Source: Methylobacter sp. S3L5C
GTDB lineage: Bacteria; Pseudomonadota; Gammaproteobacteria; Methylococcales; Methylomonadaceae
DNA: 64,000 bases
Assembly: GCF_022788635.1 (NCBI RefSeq)
Contig: NZ_CP076024.1
Span: 930,001 to 994,000 of the forward strand
Direction: 5' to 3'
Position 1 is the first letter of the stretch, and every line of letters begins with the position of its first letter. The position numbers and the translations under genes are program-made. This document shows, one piece after another, positions 54,989 to 64,000 of this stretch. The notes under the pieces are model-generated. The model did not search any database. It had not been told where the DNA came from and saw only the letters and a list, made by a program, of their open reading frames with translations.

Positions 54989-56748
54989 TACATGGATTCA
55001 GGTGTGTTGATATTTAACAAGCCCAAGCCGTTTGCGAGAACCTGTCTTACCGCACACACCAAATTTAATCTGGCATCGCGAATACAAACATCTTCAACGA
55101 GAAACTGATGGGCATTGTAGTAAGTATGAAATTCATGAGCCAAATCACGCAGATAAAGAACCAGTTGGTGCGGCTCATACTGCAAAGCCGCACGTTCAAC
55201 AACTTCAGGATACCGCGCCAAAGTACCCAGCAACGAAATTTCGTGTTCTTCAGTTAACTTCGACAGGTTTTCCATGCCCTGTAACTGATTTCTTTCCAGA
55301 CCTTTTTCATCAAGCTGACGTAATACACTACAAACTCTTGCATAAGCGTACTGTACATAAAATACCGGATTTTCATTGGATTTTGAGGTCGCCAATTTCA
55401 AATCAAAATCCATGTGCTGTTCTGACCTTCGCATCACATAAAAGAAACGTGCCGCATCCTTGCCAACTTCACTACGCAATTGACGCAAAGTAACAAATTC
55501 ACCTGAGCGGGTAGACATTTGTACTCTTTCCTCACCTCGATAAAGGACTGCAAATTGTACCAACAATACCTTTAATTTGGACTCGTCAGCACCCAGAGCC
55601 TGAATGGCTGCCCTGACTCTGGGGACATAGCCGTGATGGTCTGCGCCCCAAATATCAATCACTTGATCAAAGCCGCGATCCAGCTTGTTCATATGATAGG
55701 CAATATCTGAAGCAAAATAAGTATATTGGCCGTTCTCTCTAATCACCACACGATCTTTTTCATCGCCTAACTTGCTGGACGCAAACCAGGTCGCGCCATC
55801 TTGCTGATAAAGATGACCGCCAATGCGTAAGCGTTCAAGGGCTTTTTCAACCGAACCGTCATTCATTAAATCGCGTTCTGAAAACCATTGCTGGTAATCA
55901 ACCCCAAATTCCTTCAAATCAACCTTGATGTCATCCAGAATACTGTTGAGCCCGATTTGAAAAAAATCACCATACAGCGGCATACCCAACAAGGTTTTCG
56001 CCCGGTCAATAAGCGCATCAATATGCGTATCTTTATCGCCACCTTGGGGCTCATCAGGTGGTATGTTTTCCAATACCAACTCTATCGGTCTGCGATAATC
56101 ATTGTTGTCGTTTTTATGAATATCCCTGGCAATTTCACGCACATAGTCGCCGCGATACCCATTGCTGGGAAAATGTACCAGTTCGCCGCATTCTTCAAGA
56201 TATCTTAGCCAAACGCTGGTAGCCAATATATCCATTTGCCGGCCGGCATCATTGACATAATACTCACGATGCACGTCAAAACCGACCGCTTTTAATAAAT
56301 CAGCTACCGCAGAACCATAAGCCGCTCCCCGACCATGACCTACATGCAAAGGCCCGGTAGGATTGGCTGAAACAAACTCAACCTGAACTTTTTTGCCAGC
56401 ACCCACAGTGCTCAAACCAAATTCTCGTCCCTGATCATGAATCTGACTGACAATCTGATACTGGGAATTGGGATTAATAAAAAAATTAATGAACCCCGGT
56501 CCCGCCAACTCCACTTTAATGACTGCATCATGCTGAGGTAATGCCGCGATGATTTTTATCGCCAGTTCCCGAGGATTTGCTTTCGCTGGTTTTGCCAGCA
56601 TTAAAGCCAGATTTGAAGCAAAATCACCATGTTGTGCATCACGGGTGCGTTCTATCGATATATTCGGAATAATTTCCATACCAAGAATACCCTCAGTCTT
56701 AAGAGTTTCAACGGCTTGTAAAATCAGTTCCTCTATTTTTTGTTTCAT
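54988..56748 (-). CDS. argS: Arginyl-tRNA synthetase ArgS
   Basis: Class I aminoacyl-tRNA synthetase, 586 residues. The N-terminal Arg-tRNA synthetase N-domain is followed by the HIGH-like motif [17 protein letters not shown] and the catalytic core [16 protein letters not shown] and [20 protein letters not shown] is replaced by [11 protein letters not shown], as in other ArgS. The C-terminal DALR anticodon-binding domain ends the protein. Start and length agree with the family. Confidence 0.97.
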   Translation of the reverse strand: MKQKIEELILQAVETLKTEGILGMEIIPNISIERTRDAQHGDFASNLALMLAKPAKANPRELAIKIIAALPQHDAVIKVELAGPGFINFFINPNSQYQIVSQIHDQGREFGLSTVGAGKKVQVEFVSANPTGPLHVGHGRGAAYGSAVADLLKAVGFDVHREYYVNDAGRQMDILATSVWLRYLEECGELVHFPSNGYRGDYVREIARDIHKNDNNDYRRPIELVLENIPPDEPQGGDKDTHIDALIDRAKTLLGMPLYGDFFQIGLNSILDDIKVDLKEFGVDYQQWFSERDLMNDGSVEKALERLRIGGHLYQQDGATWFASSKLGDEKDRVVIRENGQYTYFASDIAYHMNKLDRGFDQVIDIWGADHHGYVPRVRAAIQALGADESKLKVLLVQFAVLYRGEERVQMSTRSGEFVTLRQLRSEVGKDAARFFYVMRRSEQHMDFDLKLATSKSNENPVFYVQYAYARVCSVLRQLDEKGLERNQLQGMENLSKLTEEHEISLLGTLARYPEVVERAALQYEPHQLVLYLRDLAHEFHTYYNAHQFLVEDVCIRDARLNLVCAVRQVLANGLGLLNINTPESM

Positions 56749-56826
56749 TGCTTCACTGCGTAGTTAAATCGGATAAATAGTCGCTTATTATCCATTAAAA
56801 CCCCCCGATTATCCATTCAAACAATA

Positions 56827-59055
56827 TCAGTACAAATCCACCGGATCAACATCCAGCGACCAGCGTACTTTTTTTGCCTGTTTGAGCTTGGCAATTTCCG
56901 GTATTAATAGCGCCAGTAAAACATGCAACTCCTTGCGGCGACTGTTTTGCAGCAATAATTGATAACGGTAAAGCCCGGCACGTCTGGCCATGGGAGCAGG
57001 TACGGGACCCAAAACCTGGGTATGACCCGGATTACATTTCTGTACCAATACGCTGACGGCTTCAAAAAACAACAGCGGCGTCTCCTCATTGCCTGCTTGT
57101 ACGCGCAATAAGGCCTGATAACTAAAGGGCGGCAACAATGCTTCTTTACGCTCTGCCAGCGCTGTTTTGGCAAAACTGCGATAACCTTGTCGAATTAACG
57201 TTGTTAATAAAGGATGTTCAGGCTGACGGGTCTGCATAATGACCTTACCCGGTTTTTCAGCGCGTCCGGCACGGCCTGAAACCTGAACAATCATTTGCGC
57301 CAGTTTTTCGGAAGCATGAAAATCAATACTGAATAAGCCGCTATCCACATCAATAATCGCCACCAGGGTTACATTAGGAAAATGATGACCCTTAGCCAAC
57401 ATTTGCGTCCCTAAAATAATATCGACTTTACCTTGATTTATTTGCTGTAAATAGTTTTCTAGCGAACCTTTACGCTGCGTGGAATCACGATCCAACCTAA
57501 CCGTTACCTTATCTTTAAAAAGCTCCGCCAATACTTTCTCGACCCGTTCGGTACCCAGTCCCAACGGTGTCAACTCACCGACCTTGCAGGCAGGACAATG
57601 CTTAATCAAGCGTTGTTCCTTACCGCAATGATGGCAACGCAGACACTCTTCATCGAAATGAATGACCAAATTGGCATCACAGCGTTGACAACGTGCAACC
57701 CAACCGCAGCCATGACAAATAAGCGTGGGTGCAAAACCGCGTCGATTTAGAAACAGCAAGACCTGTTCATTTTTTGCCAAGGTTCTGCGCATTTCCTCAA
57801 TCAGCCCTTCAGACAAGCCTTCCCGGATTCTTTTATTTCTGATATCCATTAATTGCAGAACCGGCTCTATTGCATTTCCGGCACGCTCCGGTAAATGTAA
57901 TAATTGATAACGCTGTTTATCAACGTTATGCAAGCTTTCCAGGGACGGTGTCGCAGAACCCAACAAAACCGGAAGATGTAACATCTTGCCACGCACAATG
58001 GCAATATCCCTGGCAGAAAAACGAAAACCTTCCTGTTGTTTGAATGAGCCATCATGCTCTTCGTCAAGAATAATCAATCCCGGGGTTTTTAATGGCGTAA
58101 ACAATGCAGAACGAGTACCCAGCAAGATCGAACATTCACCGCTCTGCATCTGCAACCAGGCTGTTTGTCGTTGAAGATCGGTGAGTTTGGAATGCGATAA
58201 GGCAATATTGACGGCAAAGCGCTGCCTAAACCGATCCTCAAGCTGCGGAGTCAGGGTGATTTCCGGTACCAGTACCAAAATCTGTTGTCCTCGCTCCAGC
58301 ACCTTGTGAATAATCTGTAAATAAACTTCTGTTTTACCGCTACCGGTAACGCCCTCCAATAAAAAAACTCCAAATTGCCCGAGACTTTTACAAACCGCGT
58401 CTATCGCCACTTGCTGCGGAGGATTGCAAAGCAAGGCAGTATTTTTTATTAACACCTCCGGTCTACTCACCTTGGCATCGCTCAATTCAACCTGAAGCAA
58501 TTGCCTGAAAATTAACTGTTTCACCGCAGATCGCCAGTTATTATTCCATAGCGAGAGCTCGGCTTCTGATAAACAAACGGGAGAGGATTGAAACTTTTCC
58601 AACACACTTTTCTGTTTGGGTGTCCGAAGCAAGTCGGTACCGGGTGTTATTTTGCCTAAATCCGTCAGTGCATAATGTTTTTCTGTTTTTAAGACTACTG
58701 ACTTTCCCTGCCGGAGTGCCGCCGGAAAAGCCGTACTGATCACTTCGCCCATGGGATGATGATAATAATGACTAGCCCACGTCAACAACCGCAAATCTTT
58801 GCTCGATAATAACGACTTATGATCCAAAATTCGTAAAACCTGTTTTAATTTACCGGTTTCAATCTCGCTGTGACCAACAACTTCAAACAGATAGGCAATC
58901 TTTTTACCTAAGCCAAAAGGGACTTCCACGCGCAGTCCGGGCTTAATGTTATCGAGATCAACATTATCAGGAGCCAGATAATCAAATAAACGATAAACAG
59001 GGATGGGAATAGCCACTCTAAAAATCAGTAAGGCGCCGGAATGCAACTTAGCCAT
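56827..59055 (-). CDS. priA: Primosomal protein N' (PriA helicase)
   Basis: Replication restart helicase, 742 residues. N-terminal 3'-DNA-binding domain (PIPVYRLFDYLAPDN). Helicase core: LEGVTGSGKTEVYLQ (Walker A), LIILDEEHDGSFKQQ (DEEH), GSATPSLESL, and a zinc-binding region with eight Cys (CHGCGWVARCQRC, CLRCHHCGK, CPACK). C-terminal motif VSGRAGRAEKPGKVIMQT. All expected parts are present in normal order. Gene order priA-argS-ftsN is common in gammaproteobacteria. Confidence 0.97.
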   Translation of the reverse strand: MAKLHSGALLIFRVAIPIPVYRLFDYLAPDNVDLDNIKPGLRVEVPFGLGKKIAYLFEVVGHSEIETGKLKQVLRILDHKSLLSSKDLRLLTWASHYYHHPMGEVISTAFPAALRQGKSVVLKTEKHYALTDLGKITPGTDLLRTPKQKSVLEKFQSSPVCLSEAELSLWNNNWRSAVKQLIFRQLLQVELSDAKVSRPEVLIKNTALLCNPPQQVAIDAVCKSLGQFGVFLLEGVTGSGKTEVYLQIIHKVLERGQQILVLVPEITLTPQLEDRFRQRFAVNIALSHSKLTDLQRQTAWLQMQSGECSILLGTRSALFTPLKTPGLIILDEEHDGSFKQQEGFRFSARDIAIVRGKMLHLPVLLGSATPSLESLHNVDKQRYQLLHLPERAGNAIEPVLQLMDIRNKRIREGLSEGLIEEMRRTLAKNEQVLLFLNRRGFAPTLICHGCGWVARCQRCDANLVIHFDEECLRCHHCGKEQRLIKHCPACKVGELTPLGLGTERVEKVLAELFKDKVTVRLDRDSTQRKGSLENYLQQINQGKVDIILGTQMLAKGHHFPNVTLVAIIDVDSGLFSIDFHASEKLAQMIVQVSGRAGRAEKPGKVIMQTRQPEHPLLTTLIRQGYRSFAKTALAERKEALLPPFSYQALLRVQAGNEETPLLFFEAVSVLVQKCNPGHTQVLGPVPAPMARRAGLYRYQLLLQNSRRKELHVLLALLIPEIAKLKQAKKVRWSLDVDPVDLY

Positions 59056-59197
59056 TATTGGTAGAGTCTCGCTTTTGTAATCCTAACTGTCGCATGTATC
59101 CGGGATTCCAATAAATCAATGGGCCGTCATTTAGGCTGGGCTGAACAACAGCCGTAACCCATGAAGACGTTAAATGTTGGGTTATTAAAGCAATTGG

Positions 59198-60097
59198 CTA
59201 ATAATTAACGGGGTACAACCAAATCGCTTCTTGTTCCAATGCCTTGCCGTAACGTTGCGATAGACTACCCAATTTAATAAAATCAGAGTTCAATGCATTC
59301 TGCACAGTCAATTTTGCAAAAGCATTTTTAAATTGTACCCGAGTTTTCAACCAAATTTCGGTGTTGCCAAATTTTTCCAATTTATTTTCCCAATCCGGTA
59401 ACCAGTAAAACTGTAACGCAGATTCAGGGTGAAGTGCACTAACCAAGCGGGCGTAGTTGGTCAAACCAATACCGTCATAATCCGGAAACAATGTCACTTC
59501 ATCAGTGCGTTTTTGTTCAGAAAGCCATTGCAACAATACCTCAGAAAGCTGACCGGCATAATAAGCCAAACACCCCTTAAAATCTTGAGGCAACCAATCA
59601 CACTGGTCAAACAATGCCTGATTTTCAACCAATAACAACGGTCGGTTACATTGCCAACCTAGCCCTGAACTTAATCCCGCATTGATTTGTAAGGCAGCAA
59701 CGCCAAAACGCGCAGTAAGATCAGAAGGCCGCATCCGGTCATTGGCATTCTGCCAAACGACGTCAGAATCCCACGCTTTCATCAATAAATACCAACAATC
59801 GTGACCGATTTGACCGGTCTTGCTATTGCGATCCATGCCAATATTGCGGCTGCGTGTCGGCAAACCGTCAGGCAAGGAAGCCTCATCCAGAGGATGCAAC
59901 TGACGTAGATAGTTAAGAACACTTTGCCGATTAATGACCTGATAAATAGTTGCCCGACCTTGCTTTTTAAGTTCAATGAGACGGGTTTCACGCGCAAACT
60001 GCTCAAGACATTTTCTCTGGCCAGGTGTAAAAGCCGATACCATTAACGGCTGGTCAATGCTTACCAGACGTTTTAATGCATCGCTTAACATGCTCAT
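59198..60097 (-). CDS. jetD: Wadjet JetD / MksG-like nuclease subunit
   Basis: 299 residues. The C-terminal half resembles the TOPRIM-type nuclease domain of JetD/MksG: LLLVENQALFDQC carries the catalytic Glu and TLFPDYDGIGLTNYARL the Asp pair, with a further conserved stretch KALEQEAIWLYP at the end. The N-terminal half is helical and winged-helix-like (FARETRLIELKKQGRATIYQ). JetD cleaves closed circular plasmid DNA after the SMC subunits have compacted it. It is the last of four genes joined by 4-base overlaps. Confidence 0.82.
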   Translation of the reverse strand: MSMLSDALKRLVSIDQPLMVSAFTPGQRKCLEQFARETRLIELKKQGRATIYQVINRQSVLNYLRQLHPLDEASLPDGLPTRSRNIGMDRNSKTGQIGHDCWYLLMKAWDSDVVWQNANDRMRPSDLTARFGVAALQINAGLSSGLGWQCNRPLLLVENQALFDQCDWLPQDFKGCLAYYAGQLSEVLLQWLSEQKRTDEVTLFPDYDGIGLTNYARLVSALHPESALQFYWLPDWENKLEKFGNTEIWLKTRVQFKNAFAKLTVQNALNSDFIKLGSLSQRYGKALEQEAIWLYPVNY

Positions 60098-62901
60098 GAT
60101 AATGGCTTGAGATCAGCATTATTAATAGGTTCCAAAATTTGCCAATTAAACCGACTGATATGATTTTTGCCATTGGTTGTGCCGATGGGTACACAATACC
60201 GTGCGGTAATTTGTGGTTCAGGTGAAGCAAAAATCAATGTAAAACCAAATTCCGCCGCTATTTCTATCAAATTGCGCTGATTGTGTTGATCCAATGACGC
60301 CGCTTCATCGAGATAACATGCGGTTTTTATGGTTTTGCGAGGGTCTTGCATTTGATTGAGCATCGCCAAACCAGTAATCAGCTTTGCCATCAGCACGGTA
60401 CCGTTGGAAGCAGCGCTATCGATGTCTTCAAATTCAGCAGGCGTTTGATTTTCTTTGGCGATAATAAAAACCAGCCGGAATAAATGTTCAACCCGCAGTC
60501 CGCCTCGCGCTTCACCTTCCTTGATTAGCGTATCCTTGGCATTATTGAGTTCTTTATCATCCAGCACCGCATTATGGTCGAACAAATCGAAAGAGTTTCC
60601 CGAGTCAACCTGTTCAGACGTGGAAATTAGGGTCTGTATCGCCTTGACCAAGGCTTCTTCTTCACGGGGTTCGATTTTAAACACCTTAAGATCAGAAAGC
60701 TGGCGGCGATTGATTTTGTTATTAAACTCGCGCATCCGCCGTTTAAGCGTTTCCAGACTGTCCCGCAAATCCCGCAAAATAGCCGCAATCTGTACCACCG
60801 CAGAACGCGCCTTGCGTTCAATAGCTGATTGCTCCTGACTTAAATTTACCGTATAGGCAAACAACGCATCAAGCTCTTGTTCGGAAGAATCCTGCGTTTG
60901 AAACTTACTCAAACCGTCCCGGTGCAAATCCATCAATTGCCGGTTAAGCTCATCGTCAAGCGTATTCAATTTTTGGCAATTGCGGTTATAACTTTCAATA
61001 CGGTCAGCCAAGACGGGCATAGCTAATTCAGCCATTTCCATGCACGGTAAAAAAGGCAACTGCTCCAAAAAATCAAACGGTGCGTATTGATCCAAACGCT
61101 GATGACGGGCATTTTTAATACGTTGATGCTGACTTTGTAGCTCTTTTTGTGCGACTTTATTATTATCCTGATATTGGGCGTTGCTACTTTTCTTATCGGT
61201 TAGCGTTAACTCTTCCCGTTTAAGAGATTCCAGTTTTTGCAGCACATCCGCTATGGTTTGCAGCCGTTCTGACCGATTGGCCTGCATCAACAGTAATTCT
61301 TCGTAGTCTTTTATATCGACATCCAATGCAGCGATTTGCCGCTCCAACTCCTGTTGCTGATGTTTTTGTTGGGCCAACGTTTCAACTGTCAGTAACAGAT
61401 TTTGCCATTCGACCAACTGACGCTCACAATCGTTGATTTCCGTTTCCAGTTCTTGTGCTGTTTTAAGCGTCAGATTGGGCTCCAACGCCGACAAATCCAG
61501 CGACAAACCAGGCAGTTCCAAGCGTTTGGCGGATAATTTGTTTTCCAGTTGTGCAGCAAACGACGTAAAAGCAATGGTGTCGTCCAGTTTAACTGCACTA
61601 TTTTCAGTGACCGGTAAACTTAAAACAGACTTTGCCAGCAAGCGGGTTAACAGCCCAAAACTGTTTATCGACAACAATTTTTGCAGTTGCAGATATAAAT
61701 TATTATCCAGACTGGCTAACTGGCGTTGCAAATCGGCTTTTTCTTTACCAATTTTTACAATATTGCGCTTGATCGAATCAGATGATTGTTGCTGCTCGGC
61801 ATTTTTAATAACCCTAACCCGTTCGTCGCGTTGTTCTTGCAAGTTTTGTCGTTGGTTTTGCAATTGCGGCATATCGCTAACAAACTGAAAACGCAGCGTG
61901 AGTTCCTGGCAGCGCTGTTCTATTTTTTGCTGACCTTTTAAAAGATTATCCGTTTCAGCTTGATCTTTATAAACGGCTTTCTGGCGATTTTCCAGCGCCT
62001 GAATATCTCCAACTAAAGCCTTAAGCTCCTGTATCAGTTGTTCAAACGTACTGTTGTAATAAGCTTCCCATTCATTCAAGCCTTGATCAATTAAAGGTCG
62101 CCACAAAATAACCTTACCACGTAAAGTGCGGCGTGTTTGCTGGCTATCTTCCATACCGGCAATACGCACCTGGTTGCGAAACACCGCGTCATACTGGGAT
62201 TTGTCGTAGTTGACATCGGCAAAGGACTTATCCCATTCATTTTTAAAATCGACACTGCGATCCTGCAAGTCGTTTTTAAAAATTTCCAGCAAATAGTTTT
62301 TCACTTCCTTGCTGTCCAAACGATCCAGGCGCAACGTTCGGGTCAGAATCCGTTGATACGTCACTGCTTGTGACGTAAATTCCAGTGAGAAAATAGTAAA
62401 ATCGGGGTCGTCCGAACGTTGTTTTTGACGATTACCGTACAACAAGGCGCGTAACTCGGCTTGTGGGTATATTTTGGCCGGCTTGCCCCGCTCAAACAGA
62501 CGGCCGATTAACTTGGGCTGGGTAACCAACTTACCATCATCCAACCGGTAATCATCAAGATCAAGATTACCTTGATAGGCAAAGTACTCATAATCATGGC
62601 TTAAGCCCTTGCCGACACAGCCAATCACTGCCATGCCTGACGGCAATAACACTTCCAGTAGAATATAGGCACTGTTGTCCGGAAAATAAAAACGTCGGGT
62701 ATTTTCAAAGCTGTGCGCCCCAAATTCCATGTGCTGTTTATTAAGGATAAGCAGAAACTGCAAGGCATTAATCAAACTGGTTTTGCCGGTATTATTCGGG
62801 GCGATAATCGATACTGAATCGTCCAGCGGCAATTCAGCACGACTGTAACCTGCGCTGTTTAATAATACCAACTTTTGAAAGCCGTACTGTAAAAGGCTCA
62901 A
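60094..62901 (-). CDS. jetC: Wadjet JetC / MksB-like SMC ATPase
   Basis: 935 residues. Head domain halves at the two ends: Walker A SIIAPNNTGKTSLINALQFL (about 30-50) and C-terminal Walker B CYLDEAASLDQHNQRNLIEI with ASPEPQ (about 870-905). Between them is a long coiled coil (about 270-760), rich in Gln, Leu and Glu. This is the MukB/MksB-like motor of a Wadjet complex that extrudes DNA loops and detects small circular DNA. Overlaps with jetB and jetD (ATGA) show an operon. Confidence 0.87.
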   Translation of the reverse strand: MSLLQYGFQKLVLLNSAGYSRAELPLDDSVSIIAPNNTGKTSLINALQFLLILNKQHMEFGAHSFENTRRFYFPDNSAYILLEVLLPSGMAVIGCVGKGLSHDYEYFAYQGNLDLDDYRLDDGKLVTQPKLIGRLFERGKPAKIYPQAELRALLYGNRQKQRSDDPDFTIFSLEFTSQAVTYQRILTRTLRLDRLDSKEVKNYLLEIFKNDLQDRSVDFKNEWDKSFADVNYDKSQYDAVFRNQVRIAGMEDSQQTRRTLRGKVILWRPLIDQGLNEWEAYYNSTFEQLIQELKALVGDIQALENRQKAVYKDQAETDNLLKGQQKIEQRCQELTLRFQFVSDMPQLQNQRQNLQEQRDERVRVIKNAEQQQSSDSIKRNIVKIGKEKADLQRQLASLDNNLYLQLQKLLSINSFGLLTRLLAKSVLSLPVTENSAVKLDDTIAFTSFAAQLENKLSAKRLELPGLSLDLSALEPNLTLKTAQELETEINDCERQLVEWQNLLLTVETLAQQKHQQQELERQIAALDVDIKDYEELLLMQANRSERLQTIADVLQKLESLKREELTLTDKKSSNAQYQDNNKVAQKELQSQHQRIKNARHQRLDQYAPFDFLEQLPFLPCMEMAELAMPVLADRIESYNRNCQKLNTLDDELNRQLMDLHRDGLSKFQTQDSSEQELDALFAYTVNLSQEQSAIERKARSAVVQIAAILRDLRDSLETLKRRMREFNNKINRRQLSDLKVFKIEPREEEALVKAIQTLISTSEQVDSGNSFDLFDHNAVLDDKELNNAKDTLIKEGEARGGLRVEHLFRLVFIIAKENQTPAEFEDIDSAASNGTVLMAKLITGLAMLNQMQDPRKTIKTACYLDEAASLDQHNQRNLIEIAAEFGFTLIFASPEPQITARYCVPIGTTNGKNHISRFNWQILEPINNADLKPLS

Positions 62902-63464
62902 AGTAAATCCTCCTCAACGTATTCCGCCTGAAGCTGATCAGGTCTGTCAGCTTGCGCCAGTTCCTCAAACAAATCCAGGTAACGATGCACGGCGGTCAGC
63001 AGGCGATAGGCTTGGTCTTCAAACACCAAAAAACCGACGCGTGCCGCACTGTCCAAAATGTCTTTTAACATTTGCGGACTATTCATTTCTTCGGCTTCCA
63101 GGATGGCGTGATATTGCTGCCACAGCTTTTCAAGCAACGACGTATCAAGCCGCCACTGCTGAAACTGGAATAAATGCAAACCTTGATCGGCTTGATATTC
63201 AAACAGCAACATCAACAGCAAAGCGAGTCGACGGGTCAGCTTACCGGTATAAGAACTGGCTTGATCGGTTTTAAAATAAGCAAAACCCCGCCCATCCACT
63301 ACCAATACAAAACCTAACGCGGCAAACAAGTCCTGATAGTGGCTTTGCTGATTTTCCAGTTCAACCCAAAGTTCGGTGTCCTGCAAACGGTTTAAATGAG
63401 TCCCTGAACTTAATAGTTTAAAGAGTGGCTTTAGCTGGGTCAGTTGAGTCGAATGAAGTGTCAT
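62898..63464 (-). CDS. jetB: Wadjet JetB / MksE-like kite subunit
   Basis: 188 residues with a helical, winged-helix layout: LKPLFKLLSSGTHLNRLQDT, LWVELENQQSHYQDLFAALG, LALLLMLLFEYQADQGLHLF, and an acidic C-terminus (QLQAEYVEEDLL). Such small kite-type proteins bridge the kleisin and the SMC arms. It lies between JetA- and JetC-like genes with overlaps on both sides. The identity rests on position and general composition more than on an absolute motif. Confidence 0.8.
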   Translation of the reverse strand: MTLHSTQLTQLKPLFKLLSSGTHLNRLQDTELWVELENQQSHYQDLFAALGFVLVVDGRGFAYFKTDQASSYTGKLTRRLALLLMLLFEYQADQGLHLFQFQQWRLDTSLLEKLWQQYHAILEAEEMNSPQMLKDILDSAARVGFLVFEDQAYRLLTAVHRYLDLFEELAQADRPDQLQAEYVEEDLL

Positions 63465-64000
63465 AAAGACGTAATTGTATGGCTGTGTAAGCGAATCGCG
63501 ACCTGCTTGAGAGCAATGCGTGTTTCTTTGGGGTCGGGAATGGCGACAATATCCGCCAAGCGAATAAACGTGTGGTAAAGCCTTAACAAAGTGATGTCCT
63601 GATAATGTCCATAATGGCCGGTTAACCAGTGCATCAAGTCCTTTAACGGCAAGCTATGATAAAGGTGTTCCCGGATGGCGTCCTCATCAACCTGTTCCAA
63701 CTGAATATGGGTGTCCTCAGTGGTCAACTCCGGAAAATCAACGGCTTTAGGCTGATAATGCCGCACTTGTTCCATTAACGTCAATAACTCCGGCCCGATG
63801 GCAACAGATACCGCGCGCTCTTTACGCCAAATTGGCAAATCCTGTTGCGAAAATGTTCTACGCAAACCTTTTTTGCGCACGTCACCCAATAACTGCCCAA
63901 TCGCGGCGCTTAGCCGGTTATGTCGACGCAATTCTTCTCGCAGTGGCATCAAGGTATTGGTGCATTGTTTCAAGGCGAGAAGTCCGCTTTGCCGTAATTC
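63461..64000 (-). CDS. jetA: Wadjet JetA / MksF-like kleisin subunit (partial)
   Basis: The last 179 residues of a longer protein whose start lies beyond the right edge: the frame stays open to base 64000. Visible parts are helical (LREELRRHNRLSAAIGQLLG, FSQQDLPIWRKERAVSVAIG, LPLKDLMHWLTGHYGHYQ and a final RIALKQVAIRLHSHTI). It agrees with the C-terminal region of JetA/MksF, which closes the SMC ring. TTG at 63973 is not the true start. It overlaps jetB by four bases. Confidence 0.75.
   Translation of the reverse strand, partial: ELRQSGLLALKQCTNTLMPLREELRRHNRLSAAIGQLLGDVRKKGLRRTFSQQDLPIWRKERAVSVAIGPELLTLMEQVRHYQPKAVDFPELTTEDTHIQLEQVDEDAIREHLYHSLPLKDLMHWLTGHYGHYQDITLLRLYHTFIRLADIVAIPDPKETRIALKQVAIRLHSHTITSL

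Overview
The window looks like chromosomal DNA of a gammaproteobacterium. The gene order priA-argS-ftsN-like, the purE-purK pair, MetA-type homoserine acyltransferase, RND tripartite efflux and Lnt all fit that class. A member of the Methylococcales (methanotrophs) is plausible from the mix of metal-binding proteins (SmbP, HvfA-like), DUF6763 and EutBC, but no diagnostic methane-oxidation gene is present, so this is inference. No rRNA, tRNA or CRISPR array was found.

Layout. 1-9205 (all minus strand) is a surface-polysaccharide (O-antigen type) locus: a methyltransferase cut by the window edge, a Wzm/Wzt ABC exporter, a GT2-GT4 double glycosyltransferase, a methyltransferase with a coiled-coil tail and two GT4 glycosyltransferases. 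Inside it lies a fossil of a second wzm/wzt pair with a 160-bp MITE at the deletion junction. 9206-10800 is a decayed zone with transposase and oxidoreductase fragments. 10862-13575 carries a guanine-deaminase-like gene, metA, a P-loop protein and DUF6763. 14508-23003 holds smbP, a GH13 glycosidase, a papain-like protease next to a chagasin-type inhibitor, a Crp/Fnr regulator, a secreted lipase-like hydrolase and purEK.

23319-26046 contains the most interesting locus: hvfA-hvfB-hvfC-like genes (minus strand). They encode a secreted Cys-rich precursor peptide with repeated EG(A/S)CG motifs, an MNIO (DUF692) enzyme and its DUF2063 partner, i.e. a copper-related RiPP pathway. A perfect 10+10 palindrome lies in front of the precursor and a perfect hairpin lies between precursor and enzyme. 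26268-33112 has nth and a three-gene RND efflux operon with its own upstream palindrome. 33172-40549 has a PNPOx-like protein, a dead TetR gene with an intact operator-like palindrome, yjdM, a YcgR-like PilZ protein, eutBC, a 58-aa small gene and an MHS-family transporter.

40768-45011 is a mobile-element pile-up: a group II intron whose reverse transcriptase carries four in-frame stops, an IS5-type relic and an IS4-type relic. A 0.6-kb part of this pile-up recurs at 47834-48467, so purC and a HAD-UbiA fusion gene sit between direct repeats. 48771-56748 contains a periplasmic histidine phosphatase, a Uma2 protein, lnt, a Lon-type protease, an FtsN-like SPOR protein and argS. 56827 to the right edge holds priA and then an overlapping four-gene Wadjet/MksBEFG-type SMC anti-plasmid system, whose first gene runs off the window.
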